The position numbers and the translations under genes were made by a program. This document shows positions 27,607 through 36,900 of a stretch of 64,000 nt of DNA, piece after piece; position 1 is the stretch's first letter; each line of letters opens with the position of its first letter. Source of the stretch: Ruegeria sp. A3M17 (GTDB taxonomy: Bacteria; Pseudomonadota; Alphaproteobacteria; Rhodobacterales; Rhodobacteraceae); contig NZ_QOCF01000018.1 in the NCBI RefSeq assembly GCF_003318255.1, positions 1 to 64,000 of the forward strand. The letters run 5' to 3'. The notes beneath the pieces were generated by a model. That model made no database searches and was not told the DNA's origin. It saw only the letters and a list, made by a program, of their open reading frames with translations.

Positions 27607-29759
27607 CTTCTCTTGTACTGTTGGCCGCCACCCTCGACGGAGTAACCTGTCAGGGCAACGGTAAACCCGAATTCTGTCGAAGGCTCAATACTTGATGATG
27701 AGGTAAATCGCCTGCTGACGGTCATGTTAACTTTTACACACTCATTCTGGTAGGTAACGCCCAGCCCATATCGGATCGGTTCGGATTCGCTGAGGTCATA
27801 GCGCGCATAAGCCTGTGTCAGCCAGTTCTGGTCAACAAGGTAGCGTCCATTCATCCAGATTTCGGATATCTCGTCATTCGCATTTTCGGCCGGATCTGTT
27901 TCTTGCCACACATAGCTGCCGGTTAGGCCGACATTTGGCTTGTTCCAGCCTGCGCGCACCTCGGCCTTGGCAAAGCTGAAGTCACCATTCAACAGGCCGC
28001 GACCCGCCAAAGACCAGCCATTGGCGGTTTGCAACTGACCGGCCAACAACACGTCGGAGGCGGTACCCTGTAGGCCCGACGTCAGGTTGAAGTTGGGGTC
28101 AGCTGTCGAACGGAAGACCTGTCCGACAGTGGTAAGCGCGCGCCAGCCATTTGCGCCATAGCGCGCCCAGTTGAGCCCGAACACTGCCGTCGCGCCATCT
28201 TCGCGGCGATCCGGAGCCGGAAAGCGTGACAGAGACAACAGGTTCCCCTGGTCGAATTCCTGAAAGGTGCTTTCGTCATTGGGAACGTCCTGATCTGTGA
28301 CGTTCGTCCAACCGACTTGCGCGATGGGTTCAAGCACCTGCGTGGCGCCTGACTTCTCCCGACGGGTCATCGGGTAACGCAGCGTGAGTGCGGCACGCGG
28401 GGCCGCGCGGGTCACCTGATCAGGGAACTGGCTGTCATCCCTGATGTTGAAGATATCCACCGATGTCCCGAACCGGGCATCAGCCCTGAGGCCCGATGCG
28501 AAAATCCAGCTGCGCATCCAGTCCGCATCGAACGTGGCGCGTGCGACATCGCGGCCAACGATATCCTGATCGCTGGTACGTGTGTGATTGTGGGCCACAA
28601 AGCCCAAGCGAACTTCGCCGCCAACAGAGGTTGGGAAGTAGCGTTTTTGGAAATACAGGTCGAAGACCCGCGATGGGATCACTTCCTCATTTTCGCTGTC
28701 TCGCAGGGATTTGTAATGGATGAAACTGGTGCGGAAGGCGGTATCGCGTTTGATCCGCTCAAGCGCGATTTCGCTGCGCAACCGGTCAAAATCGGGCAGG
28801 CCGTAGTCCGCGAGATAAGCGTTATCCGAAGTTGTCTTCACATCAAACAAAAGGCGGAAGTCGTTGTTCAGGAGGAAATAACCGTTGGCAAAGAGATAGC
28901 CCCGATCCTCGTTCTCTTGCAGGTCGTCGCGGGTGAAAGCGCCGTTCAGCTCAATCCGGCCGCGTTTGAATGCCTGGCGATAACGATAGCCCAGTGTTCT
29001 TGTTTTCCCCGAGATATAGGGGGTCAGCGTCAGGTCTTTGTGGTCGCCAAGCTTAAAGAAATACGGCACCTGCACGCCGGTTCCCAGCTGCGATGTGGTG
29101 CGAATCGACGGAACAAGGAAGCCTGTGGCACGGTCCAGTGTCGGGTCGGGCAAGCGCAGATAGGGGAAGTAGAAGACCGGGAAATCCAGTATCCGGAACT
29201 GTGCCCCTTCGAAATACAATTGGCGTTCCAACTGGTCATGCGTGACCTTGCGGGCGCGGATTTGCCACAGCGGCGGTTTGCCATTGGCGCAGACATGGCA
29301 GGACGTGGCCGAGACCTTGCTGAACTGTGTGTAACGCCCACCCGCGCGCGCAGCCTGGACTGAGGCGATCTGAACCTGCTGATCGAACACCATGCGGGCA
29401 CCGATCAGCAGGCCGTTCATGATCCCGTCATCCAGTTCGGCGGAATCAGCCAGCAACGTGGTTTCGCCGCCTTGATCGATGCGGACCGGGCCTTCCAGCG
29501 ACAGATTGCCGGTTTCGCGGTCATAGGTGATGCGCGTGGCGGTGACCTTGGCGTCGCCCTGAAAGGCTTCGACATTTCCTTCGGCCACCAGATTACGCTC
29601 GGGCGTGATAAAAATTCGGTCAGCCACCAGCAGGGCAGGCTGATCCTCTTGCGTTGTATCCTGTGCAGCACCGGCAGCAGGTTGAGATTGCGCGAATACG
29701 CCTGCTGGCATGGCCAATGCGACGGCACCGGACAGCAACAAACTGGCAATAAGCCGCAT
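27597..29759 (-). CDS. lptD: LPS-assembly protein LptD
   Basis: A 720-aa outer-membrane beta-barrel that, with LptE, inserts lipopolysaccharide into the outer leaflet. Signal peptide residues 1-23, an OstA/LptA-like periplasmic domain (about 40-140), then the barrel. Cysteines occur as a pair at 154 and 157 (SCHVC) and at 674 and 719, which fits the N- to C-terminal disulphides needed for LptD maturation in well-studied species. Start overlaps the lptG stop (TGATG). Confidence 0.93.
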   Translation of the reverse strand: MRLIASLLLSGAVALAMPAGVFAQSQPAAGAAQDTTQEDQPALLVADRIFITPERNLVAEGNVEAFQGDAKVTATRITYDRETGNLSLEGPVRIDQGGETTLLADSAELDDGIMNGLLIGARMVFDQQVQIASVQAARAGGRYTQFSKVSATSCHVCANGKPPLWQIRARKVTHDQLERQLYFEGAQFRILDFPVFYFPYLRLPDPTLDRATGFLVPSIRTTSQLGTGVQVPYFFKLGDHKDLTLTPYISGKTRTLGYRYRQAFKRGRIELNGAFTRDDLQENEDRGYLFANGYFLLNNDFRLLFDVKTTSDNAYLADYGLPDFDRLRSEIALERIKRDTAFRTSFIHYKSLRDSENEEVIPSRVFDLYFQKRYFPTSVGGEVRLGFVAHNHTRTSDQDIVGRDVARATFDADWMRSWIFASGLRADARFGTSVDIFNIRDDSQFPDQVTRAAPRAALTLRYPMTRREKSGATQVLEPIAQVGWTNVTDQDVPNDESTFQEFDQGNLLSLSRFPAPDRREDGATAVFGLNWARYGANGWRALTTVGQVFRSTADPNFNLTSGLQGTASDVLLAGQLQTANGWSLAGRGLLNGDFSFAKAEVRAGWNKPNVGLTGSYVWQETDPAENANDEISEIWMNGRYLVDQNWLTQAYARYDLSESEPIRYGLGVTYQNECVKVNMTVSRRFTSSSSIEPSTEFGFTVALTGYSVEGGGQQYKRRCS

Positions 29760-30859
29760 CAGCCGTCCTCCGCATGCAGCAAAAGGCCGAGGGACAGAAG
29801 AATGGCTGCAAAGGGCGGGGCCCAGGCCGCGACTAAGATAGGCAATTGACCGTTTTCCCCCAGAATTTGGGCAAAGTTGCGAATGAAGTAGATGCCAAAG
29901 CCCAGCAGGACGGCGGTCAGAACCGCGATCCCGGTGCCGCCAAATCGCACGTGGCGCATGGTGAAGGCCGCGCCGATCAGGACCATCGACATCAGAAACA
30001 AGGGGCGGGCCAGTTGGACCTGCAACCAGACCTCATATTGCTTGGTCGAAAACCCGGCTTCTCGCAGGTCGCGGATCAGTTCCGGCAAGTCATAGATCGA
30101 TACGGAATCCTGATCGCCAAGCGTGTCCAGAATCCGCTGGCGTGTCAGCGAGGTGGGAACCTCAAGCCGGACATGTTCAACGGCGTGGGTTTCCGGATTC
30201 ACACCGCCTTCAAGCGCCCAAATCTTGGCATTGGTCAGGACCCAGGTACCGTTCTCCAGATCGGCCTGGTCGGCCACGATCTGCTGGGTCGGTGTGCCGT
30301 CCGGGGCGAAGGTAATGATTGTCACCTGATTAAGGGTGAACCTGTCGCCGTTGGATGTATCCTGGGCGTGGATCACGGATTGGCCATCGGCCGATCCCTG
30401 CCGCAACCAAAGACCATCTGCGCTGATCGACAGCGTTGATCCGCCATTGTTTTTGTAGGATTCGGCAAGCTGTTTGTATTCTTCTGACGTGGCGGCTGCG
30501 ATGGGGTTCAGCATGCCAACCGCCAGTGCGCCGATGATCAGGGCAATCACCACAGGGGCCAACAGGGCGCGGATGCCTGACCGACCGGTGGCGCGGGTCA
30601 CGACCAGTTCCGAGCTGCGGGCCAGACCGATAAACAACGCGATTGTGGACAGGATAACCAGCAGCGGCAGCATTTCGCTGATCGCGGCAGGCGTATTCAG
30701 CAACGTCAACTGCAACAGCTGACCGAAGGACAGGTTTGCATCGTCAAAGCGGCGCACCTGTTCGATTAGGTCGATCAGAATCATCAGCGTTAGGAAAATG
30801 CTGCCTATGACCAGGAAACTTTGAATGAATCGGCGGGCGAAGTAGCGGTCGAGGATCAC
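29759..30859 (-). CDS. lptG: LPS export permease LptG
   Basis: A 366-aa inner-membrane subunit of the LptB2FG transporter, with membrane segments near residues 12-32, 60-80, 100-120 and three after residue 280, and a periplasmic jellyroll domain between. LptG rather than LptF is suggested by FARRFIQSFLVIG at the start and by AAFTMRHVRFGGTGIAVL near the end. GTG start with AGGAGT 6 nt upstream. No lptF gene precedes it: the next gene is the divergent pepA. Confidence 0.9.
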   Translation of the reverse strand: MILDRYFARRFIQSFLVIGSIFLTLMILIDLIEQVRRFDDANLSFGQLLQLTLLNTPAAISEMLPLLVILSTIALFIGLARSSELVVTRATGRSGIRALLAPVVIALIIGALAVGMLNPIAAATSEEYKQLAESYKNNGGSTLSISADGLWLRQGSADGQSVIHAQDTSNGDRFTLNQVTIITFAPDGTPTQQIVADQADLENGTWVLTNAKIWALEGGVNPETHAVEHVRLEVPTSLTRQRILDTLGDQDSVSIYDLPELIRDLREAGFSTKQYEVWLQVQLARPLFLMSMVLIGAAFTMRHVRFGGTGIAVLTAVLLGFGIYFIRNFAQILGENGQLPILVAAWAPPFAAILLSLGLLLHAEDG

Positions 30860-31099
30860 GAAGGAACTCCTGCCGAAAAGACACGCAAACAGCTTTTGGT
30901 CGGGTGCAGACCAGAATCACCGCTGCACGCAATTGTGCGCGACAGCCTATGCCTGCTCTGTCTTGCCAAAACCTTCTCCCCCGAGCCTGTCGGATTTTTT
31001 CCGGGACTGTAATCCAAATGCGGGCCGGGGAAAACTGCTATCTGGTCAAGCCGCGCGGCGCGGGCTAGGTCTTGGGGAACTGATTTTGAGGAGTTCGCA

Positions 31100-32566
31100 A
31101 TGAGCAGTCTTGTACCGATCCGTTTCCAGGACCCCGACATGGATGCGATGGCGCAGGCCGAAGGGCGCGTGGCCATTATCATCCCGTCCGACGGCAAAAT
31201 GAACCCCGCCGCCCGTCGCGCCAACCGCCTGACCCGCGGGGCTGTGACACGGCTGGTCGAAAGCGAGCGGTTCGAAAAGGTGAAAACCGGTGACGTGATC
31301 TCGATGGCGTGGCCATCCGGCATGGCAGCCGAGGCTCTGGACGTACTGGTTCTGCCGCGCCGTCCTGAACCGGCCGAGGCTCGCAAGGCCGGTGCCGCGC
31401 TGGCCAAGCTGGCGGGCAGCAAGGACTTGCTGGTGATGTCGGGCAATCAGGTCAAGGCCGAGGATCTGGCCATGGGCATCGCGCTGCGCAGCTATGATTT
31501 TGATGCGCATAAGACCAAGGATTCGGACGAGGCCGGTTCTGTCATCATAACCCACCAGAAGGCAGATGAGATTGAGGCTGCGTTTGCACCGCTTTACGCG
31601 GTCGCCGACGGTGTCCGCATGACCCGCGATTTGACCAACGAGCCTGCGAATATCCTGACCACCACCGAATTCGCCGACCGGCTGGACGAGATGAAGGCAC
31701 TGGGGCTTGAGGTCGAAGTGCTGGAAGAAGACAAACTGGCCGAGCTGGGCATGCGTACGCTGCTAAGCGTCGGTCAGGGGTCGGTCAGCCCCTCGAAGGT
31801 TGTGGTGATGCAATGGAACGGCGGCGACAAAGATGACGCGCCGCTGGCTTTGGTCGGTAAGGGTGTGGTGTTCGACACCGGTGGTATCTCGCTGAAACCT
31901 GCGGGTGGCATGGAAGACATGACCATGGACATGGGCGGCGCTGGCGTAGTGGCAGGCACCATGCGCGCGCTGGCCAAACGCAAGGCCAAGGCCAATGTTG
32001 TTGGATTGGTTGGTCTGGTCGAGAACATGCCTTCGGGCAACGCCACCCGTCCGGGCGATGTGGTCAAATCCATGAAGGGTGACACGGTCGAGATCATCAA
32101 CACCGACGCCGAGGGCCGTTTGGTTCTGTGCGACGTGATGTGGTACGCGCAAGAGCGGTTCAAGCCTGTGGGCATGGTCGATCTGGCCACTCTGACCGGA
32201 GCGATCATCATCGGTCTTGGGCACGAGAACGCGGGCGTATTTTCGAACAACGACACGTTCTGCAATGCCTTCCTAAAGGCGGCGGGGGCCGAGGACGAAG
32301 GCGCATGGCGGATGCCGTTGGGCGAAGCCTATGACAAACAGCTGAAGTCGCGGATTGCCGATATGAAGAACGTAGGCGGACGCCCTGCGGGTTCGATCAC
32401 GGCGGCGCAGTTCCTGCAGCGGTTCGTAAAAGAAGACATGCCGTGGATTCACCTGGATATTGCCGGTGTGGCTTCGGTCTCGTCCGAGACATCCTACGCC
32501 CCGAAGGGCGCAACCGGCTGGGGCGTACGCGCGCTGAGCCGTTTCGTTCAGGACAACTTCGAGTAA
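31100..32566 (+). CDS. pepA: Leucyl aminopeptidase (M17)
   Basis: A 488-aa cytoplasmic zinc/manganese aminopeptidase that removes N-terminal residues from peptides. The signature NTDAEGRLVL is near residue 335; other ligand motifs are VGKGVVFDTGGISLKP and DMGGAGVV. The N-terminal ~170 residues form the macro-like domain. Strong RBS GGAG precedes the ATG. Divergent from lptG, with holC 4 nt downstream. Confidence 0.97.
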   Translation: MSSLVPIRFQDPDMDAMAQAEGRVAIIIPSDGKMNPAARRANRLTRGAVTRLVESERFEKVKTGDVISMAWPSGMAAEALDVLVLPRRPEPAEARKAGAALAKLAGSKDLLVMSGNQVKAEDLAMGIALRSYDFDAHKTKDSDEAGSVIITHQKADEIEAAFAPLYAVADGVRMTRDLTNEPANILTTTEFADRLDEMKALGLEVEVLEEDKLAELGMRTLLSVGQGSVSPSKVVVMQWNGGDKDDAPLALVGKGVVFDTGGISLKPAGGMEDMTMDMGGAGVVAGTMRALAKRKAKANVVGLVGLVENMPSGNATRPGDVVKSMKGDTVEIINTDAEGRLVLCDVMWYAQERFKPVGMVDLATLTGAIIIGLGHENAGVFSNNDTFCNAFLKAAGAEDEGAWRMPLGEAYDKQLKSRIADMKNVGGRPAGSITAAQFLQRFVKEDMPWIHLDIAGVASVSSETSYAPKGATGWGVRALSRFVQDNFE

Positions 32567-32570
32567 GCCG

Positions 32571-33029
32571 ATGGGAGCTGTCTATTTCTATCACCTGACC
32601 CGCCAACCGCTGGAGCATACCTTGCCGGTGCTGCTGGACAAGGCGCGGCAGGCCGGGTGGAAGATTGCCGTGCGGGGCAGCGATCCCGCGCGGATGGACT
32701 GGTTGGATGAAAAACTGTGGCAGGGGCCCGAAGAAGGGTTCCTGCCACATGGCCGCGCAGGCGGTCCGCACGATGCCGCGCAACCGATCCTGCTGACGAC
32801 CGGGGCGCAGGCTGCCAATGACGCGTCTTGTGTCATGGCGGTAGATGGCGCGGCGGTCGACCCCGCAGAGATCGAAAAGCTGGACCGTGTATGTATCTTG
32901 TTCGATGGCAATGACGCAGAGGCCGTTCAACATGCACGTGGGCAGTGGAAGGCTTTGACCGGTGCGGGATGTTCTGCCCAGTACTGGTCTGAAGAATCCG
33001 GGCGCTGGGAAAAGAAAGCTGAGGCTTAG
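32571..33029 (+). CDS. holC: DNA polymerase III subunit chi
   Basis: A 152-aa clamp-loader accessory protein that links the polymerase to SSB. Family pattern: VYFYHLTRQPLEHTLPVLLDKA at the start (quoted in part), the WKIAVRGSDPARMDWLDEKLW segment and FLPHG, then QPILLTT. It follows pepA by 4 nt, the usual pepA-holC pair. Confidence 0.95.
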   Translation: MGAVYFYHLTRQPLEHTLPVLLDKARQAGWKIAVRGSDPARMDWLDEKLWQGPEEGFLPHGRAGGPHDAAQPILLTTGAQAANDASCVMAVDGAAVDPAEIEKLDRVCILFDGNDAEAVQHARGQWKALTGAGCSAQYWSEESGRWEKKAEA

Positions 33030-33182
33030 GGCCCGAGCCACTTTCCGGAAGGCGTGGTATCATTGCGCAAGAATGTGCGGTGAGAAACGCCTCAATGACC
33101 GAATTGAAGTCCAAATTGACGGATGCGGTACACGGCAAAAATAACTGCTTTCAATTGTTAAGGCCTAAGTTTGAGGAACCAA

Positions 33183-34376
33183 ATGTCCAATAAACCCCAG
33201 TCTCACTTGCGCCAGCCGCTGATTTTGCCCTGCGGTGTAGCTCTCAAAAACCGAATTGCTAAATCGGCGATGTCTGACTCGCTTGGTGACGGCACAGGCA
33301 ATCCAAGTGATGATCAAATAAGGCTCTATGAGCGTTGGGCAACTGGCGGCCTCGCGCTATCGATTATCGGCGAAGTGCAGGGCACGCCTCATTTTGCAGA
33401 GAAGCCCGGCAATTTGGTTTTGAACGATCAATCCGATTTCGCTTTTCTAAGAAAACTTGCGCAAGCAGGGGCAACCAACGACGCTCATTTATGGCCGCAA
33501 CTTGGACATGCGGGTGCGATGGCTGATGCTCCGATCAGCTCGCCGAAAGGTCCCAGTAGACTTGATTTGCCTGGTCTGGAATGCGGCGCGCTGTCCTTGG
33601 ACGAGATCCACGCGCTGCCGGCCGAATTTGCACGCACGGCAAACCTTGCCAAGCAGCTCGGGTTCGGTGGCGTTGAGTTGCATGCGGCCCATGGATTCTT
33701 ACTCAACCAGTTTCTGTCTCCGCTATTCAACAAACGCGAAGATGCCTATGGCGGTTCTTTGCAAAACCGGATGAGACTGCTGCTGGAAGTGACCAGCGCC
33801 GTGCGCGATGCCGTTGGCCCGGATTTCCCTGTGGGCATCAAGTTGAACGCGACAGATCAACTTGATGGCGGCTTCGCTGAAGGTGAATCCCTTGAGGTCG
33901 TTGCGGCATTAGACAAAACAACAATTGATCTGATCGATGTCAGCGGTGGCACATATTTTCCGGGTGCTGCGTCATCATCGGATCGTGCGGGTTCCGGCGC
34001 CTATTTTCTTGATTTTGCTGCGCGTGCGCGGGCGAAAACAAACATTCCCCTTATGGTGACGGGCGGTTTCAAGACGCTTGCACAGGCCAAAAGCGCCATT
34101 GCAGAAGGCAAGGCCGATCTCGTTGGATTGGCCCGCGCATTGGTCGTTGATCCAGAATTGCCATCATTTTGGCTTTCCGATCAACGCGATGAGCCGCAAT
34201 TCCCACGTTTCAAAAACCCTCCGGAAGGCGGTGTGACTGCATGGTACACGATGCAAGTCACTCGGATCGCCAGGGGAGAAAACGCACTTGAACCTGACCA
34301 GCTTGAGGAAGCGATAGCGGCATACGAAGCCAGAGATGAGGTTCGACGAGAAGTTTGGAATTCTCATTTCGGTTGA
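33183..34376 (+). CDS. Old yellow enzyme-family NADH:flavin oxidoreductase
   Basis: A 397-aa FMN-dependent TIM-barrel reductase. Motifs: PQLGHAG (active-site region), GFGGVELHAAHGFLLNQFLSP, KREDAYGGSLQNR and VTGGFKTLAQA, LVGLARALVVDPE near the C-terminal phosphate site. It is shorter than the fused dienoyl-CoA reductases and lacks their Fe-S and second flavin domains. ATG at 33183 follows GAGGAA. The gene looks slightly AT-richer than its neighbours. Substrate unknown (unsaturated ketones or esters are typical). Confidence 0.9.
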   Translation: MSNKPQSHLRQPLILPCGVALKNRIAKSAMSDSLGDGTGNPSDDQIRLYERWATGGLALSIIGEVQGTPHFAEKPGNLVLNDQSDFAFLRKLAQAGATNDAHLWPQLGHAGAMADAPISSPKGPSRLDLPGLECGALSLDEIHALPAEFARTANLAKQLGFGGVELHAAHGFLLNQFLSPLFNKREDAYGGSLQNRMRLLLEVTSAVRDAVGPDFPVGIKLNATDQLDGGFAEGESLEVVAALDKTTIDLIDVSGGTYFPGAASSSDRAGSGAYFLDFAARARAKTNIPLMVTGGFKTLAQAKSAIAEGKADLVGLARALVVDPELPSFWLSDQRDEPQFPRFKNPPEGGVTAWYTMQVTRIARGENALEPDQLEEAIAAYEARDEVRREVWNSHFG

Positions 34377-34664
34377 ACTTCACGAGCAAGCTAAAGCCGA
34401 CATTGGAGCAGCCGCAGTGACCGGAAGCATTGGTCCGCAAGGCGGACCAAAACTTTGAAATGAAAGCGCATTCGCTGGAATCTGCATGGATGCCCGTATC
34501 ATAGGGGGCAGAAACACCCCGCATTGTGTTTGGCCTTATACCGCTTTTGGAAAGAGATTTGCAAAAGCCCAACCCCTTGTTGCACCTGAATTGATCGCCT
34601 GCACCCTTGCTCTGACGGTTCTCTGCTTTAGGGTGCGCGGCGTTGCGAGCAGAAGGATTTTGAG
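34377..34664. other. 288-nt intergenic region with a perfect hairpin
   Basis: TTGGTCCGC (34430-34438) and GCGGACCAA (34442-34450) form a perfect 9-bp stem with loop AAG, about 55 nt after the flavin oxidoreductase stop. No T run follows. The rest shows no gene with a ribosome site and should contain the promoter of the aldo/keto reductase gene, whose RBS is AGAAGG. Confidence 0.55.
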
Positions 34665-35711
34665 ATGAAAAAGAACCCATTGGGGCGCACTGGTATTGAA
34701 GTGACGGATCTGTGCCTTGGCACCATGACGTTTGGGACGCAGACCTCTGAGGCGGATGCACATACCCAGATCGACATGGCGCTGGAGGCTGGGATCAATT
34801 TCGTCGACGCGGCTGAGATGTACCCGGTGAACCCGGTTTTGAAAGAGACCGTGGGGCGGACCGAAGAAATCCTGGGCAACTGGAACACGGCGAACCCCGC
34901 GCGGCGGGGGGAGTATGTTCTGGCGACCAAACATTCCGGTGCAGGTTTCACCCATGCCCGCGACGGGGCACCAATTTCTGCGCAAACGATTCCCGAAGCG
35001 ATCGAGGGGTCTCTGCGCCGGTTGCAGACGGATTGCATCGATCTGTATCAGTTTCATTGGCCCAATCGCGGCAGTTACATGTTTCGGCAGAACTGGACCT
35101 ATGCGCCGTCTGGTCACAACACCGATGAGGTGTTGGCGAATATGCAGGAGTGTCTTGAAGCCCTGCAGCAGCAAGTCGACAAGGGCAATATCCGCGCGTT
35201 CGGCCTGTCGAATGAAAGCGCATGGGGTACCGCGCAATGGCTACGGCTGGCCGAACAGATGGGCGCGCCGCGGGTCGCTTCGGTTCAGAATGAGTATTCT
35301 CTGCTGTGCCGCCATTTCGACACCGACATGGCCGAGCTAAGCGTGCACGAGGATGTTGGCCTGATGGCATTCTCTCCGTTGGCGGCAGGGTTTCTGACCG
35401 GCAAGTATCAAGGTGGAGCGGTGCCCAAGGGTTCGCGCATGGATCTGGTTCCGACCATGGGCGGGCGTAAGTACGAGCGTGTGTTTGGGGCCGTAGATGC
35501 CTATCTGGAGATCGCGATGCGGCATGGCCTGGATCCGGTGCATTTGGCGCTGGCGTGGTGCCGGACGCGCCCGTTCATGATGTCTGCCATATTCGGAGCA
35601 ACCACGGTTGCGCAGCTGGCCCATATTCTGGCGGGCACGGAGGTGGTGTTGGCGGATGATGTCCTGGCGGATATCAGTGCCGCGCATCGCGCGCATCCGA
35701 TGCCGTTTTAG
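34665..35711 (+). CDS. Aldo/keto reductase
   Basis: A 348-aa NADPH-dependent barrel enzyme of the Tas-like subgroup. Motifs: LGRTGIEVTDLCLGTMTFG, NFVDAAEMY with the catalytic Asp and Tyr, LATKHSG with the Lys, and DLYQFHWPNRG with the His; cofactor loop SPLAAGFLTGKY and the end region SAIFGATTVAQLAHIL. Substrate unknown. ATG with AGAAGG upstream. It converges with the GlxA-type regulator. Confidence 0.9.
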   Translation: MKKNPLGRTGIEVTDLCLGTMTFGTQTSEADAHTQIDMALEAGINFVDAAEMYPVNPVLKETVGRTEEILGNWNTANPARRGEYVLATKHSGAGFTHARDGAPISAQTIPEAIEGSLRRLQTDCIDLYQFHWPNRGSYMFRQNWTYAPSGHNTDEVLANMQECLEALQQQVDKGNIRAFGLSNESAWGTAQWLRLAEQMGAPRVASVQNEYSLLCRHFDTDMAELSVHEDVGLMAFSPLAAGFLTGKYQGGAVPKGSRMDLVPTMGGRKYERVFGAVDAYLEIAMRHGLDPVHLALAWCRTRPFMMSAIFGATTVAQLAHILAGTEVVLADDVLADISAAHRAHPMPF

Positions 35712-35740
35712 GGGGCTCTGCCCCCGCCGCGCTTTGCGCG
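35711..35740 (+). terminator. Double hairpin after the aldo/keto reductase gene
   Basis: GGGGGC-TCT-GCCCCC (35711-35725) and CGCGC-TTT-GCGCG (35728-35740) are two perfect short stems directly after the stop codon. Together with repeat copy B they form a composite 3'-end structure between converging genes. Confidence 0.6.
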
Positions 35741-35771
35741 CCTACCCCGGGATATTTTTAGCCAGATGAAG
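35740..35771 (-). repeat. Conserved 3'-end intergenic element, copy B
   Basis: Plus strand reads GCCTACCCCGGGATATTTTT then AGCCAGATGAAG. In the sense of the GlxA-type regulator it starts CTTCATCTGG, 9 nt after that gene's stop. It matches copies A and C in the ATATTTT core and GCCAGRTGAAG end and varies in the GC-rich part. Confidence 0.75.
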
Positions 35772-35780
35772 CGGATCCGG

Positions 35781-36767
35781 TCAGTGATGTGTGGGCTGGA
35801 TCCGATCCTGACGGAGGTCTCTGGCCGACAGACCGTGGGCGGTGCGGAAGGCACGGGCAAAGCTGGATTGTGAGGCAAAGCCTGTGGCGAGTGCCACGTC
35901 CATCAGCGGCATGTCAGTGTCGGCAACAAGGCGTCGGGCTTCGGCCAGGCGCAGTTGCAGGTAGTGATCCTGCGGCGTCGTGTTCAGGCGCAGGCGGAAC
36001 TGCTGTTGCAGGGTACGCGGGCTGGTGCCCAAGGTGTCGGCGATGTCGGCCAGGGGAAGCGGGTCCTCAAGAGACCTTTCCATGAGCGAATTCGCCTTTG
36101 CTGTCAGAGCGGTATGGCGATGCGGTGCACCTGTGCGGCTTTGTGGCTTGGACGGCTCGGGTGCGCCCTCGTATAGGAACAGGCCGGACACGCGGGCAGC
36201 AAAGCCGGCGCCGTGGCGCGCGGCGATGATGTGCAGCATCATCTCAACCGCCGGGATTGCGCCACCAGAGGTCAGGCGGTTGCCGGAAACAGTGAACCGG
36301 TCTGGGCGCACATCAACGTCCGGAAAGCGGGTTGCGAAATTGTCCAGGTCTTCCCAGTGCGTTGTGGCGGAGTGGCCGTTGAGCAGGCCTGCTTCGGCCA
36401 ATAGCCAGGGGCCGCCATCAATGCCGGCCATGGTGGCTCCGGTGCCTGCAATGCGGCGCAGACCTGCGAGCAGGCTGGGTGTGGCGTGGCGGGCCAGCTG
36501 GAATCCCGCGATGACGATCATCAGGTCGCAGCCCTGCAGCCGCGCCAGCGGTGTGCCCGGAACATTTAGGGCGCTGGTCAGCATCGCCGGTTCCGCCGTA
36601 GCGGTCACATAATCCCAGTCAAAGGCCGGGCGGTCCGCCAGACGATTGGCGGCGCGCATTGGATCAACGGCCGAGGCAAAGCTGAGCGTGTTGCACTCAT
36701 CCAGAACCAGCACCGCCGTTTTCAGGGCGCGATGTTCGGGCTGCAATATGTTTTTTGCGGATTTCAT
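35781..36767 (-). CDS. GlxA-family AraC-type regulator, probable carnitine catabolism activator (CdhR-like)
   Basis: A 328-aa protein with an N-terminal DJ-1/PfpI-like amidotransferase fold (residues ~15-190, with GIDGGPWLLAEAGLL at the nucleophile elbow position where the Cys is absent) and a C-terminal AraC DNA-binding domain with two helix-turn-helix units (LADIADTLGTSPRTLQQQF and MDVALATGFASQSSFARAF). It is divergent from the BKACE gene of the carnitine cluster, the same context as CdhR, so activation by carnitine is likely. An in-frame extension upstream of ATG 36767 has no ribosome site. Confidence 0.85.
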   Translation of the reverse strand: MKSAKNILQPEHRALKTAVLVLDECNTLSFASAVDPMRAANRLADRPAFDWDYVTATAEPAMLTSALNVPGTPLARLQGCDLMIVIAGFQLARHATPSLLAGLRRIAGTGATMAGIDGGPWLLAEAGLLNGHSATTHWEDLDNFATRFPDVDVRPDRFTVSGNRLTSGGAIPAVEMMLHIIAARHGAGFAARVSGLFLYEGAPEPSKPQSRTGAPHRHTALTAKANSLMERSLEDPLPLADIADTLGTSPRTLQQQFRLRLNTTPQDHYLQLRLAEARRLVADTDMPLMDVALATGFASQSSFARAFRTAHGLSARDLRQDRIQPTHH

Positions 36768-36814
36768 CAAGTTCGATTCGCATTCTGGCAAGTTGTTTCC
36801 ATAAAGCTGCGCCA

Positions 36815-36893
36815 AAGTTGGGGATGAACGCAAATCGGAATCCGGGGAGAAGCCTGAGGATAACTTGGGTCAAAACCGGGTATAAGTTGGGGA
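36815..36893. promoter_or_regulatory. AAGTTGGGGA direct repeats in the carnitine cluster divergent promoter region
   Basis: AAGTTGGGGA occurs exactly at 36815-36824 and 36884-36893, with a related AACTTGGG at 36862-36869. Chance repetition of 10 bp within 80 nt is unlikely, so these may be sites for the GlxA-type regulator. The last copy overlaps the BKACE ribosome site, so only the first two may be operators. Confidence 0.4.
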
Positions 36894-36900
36894 AAACACC

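Noticed and set aside
28584..29363. 259-residue plus-strand frame antisense to lptD
   Set aside because: Shadow frame; lptD is continuous and has family features on the minus strand.
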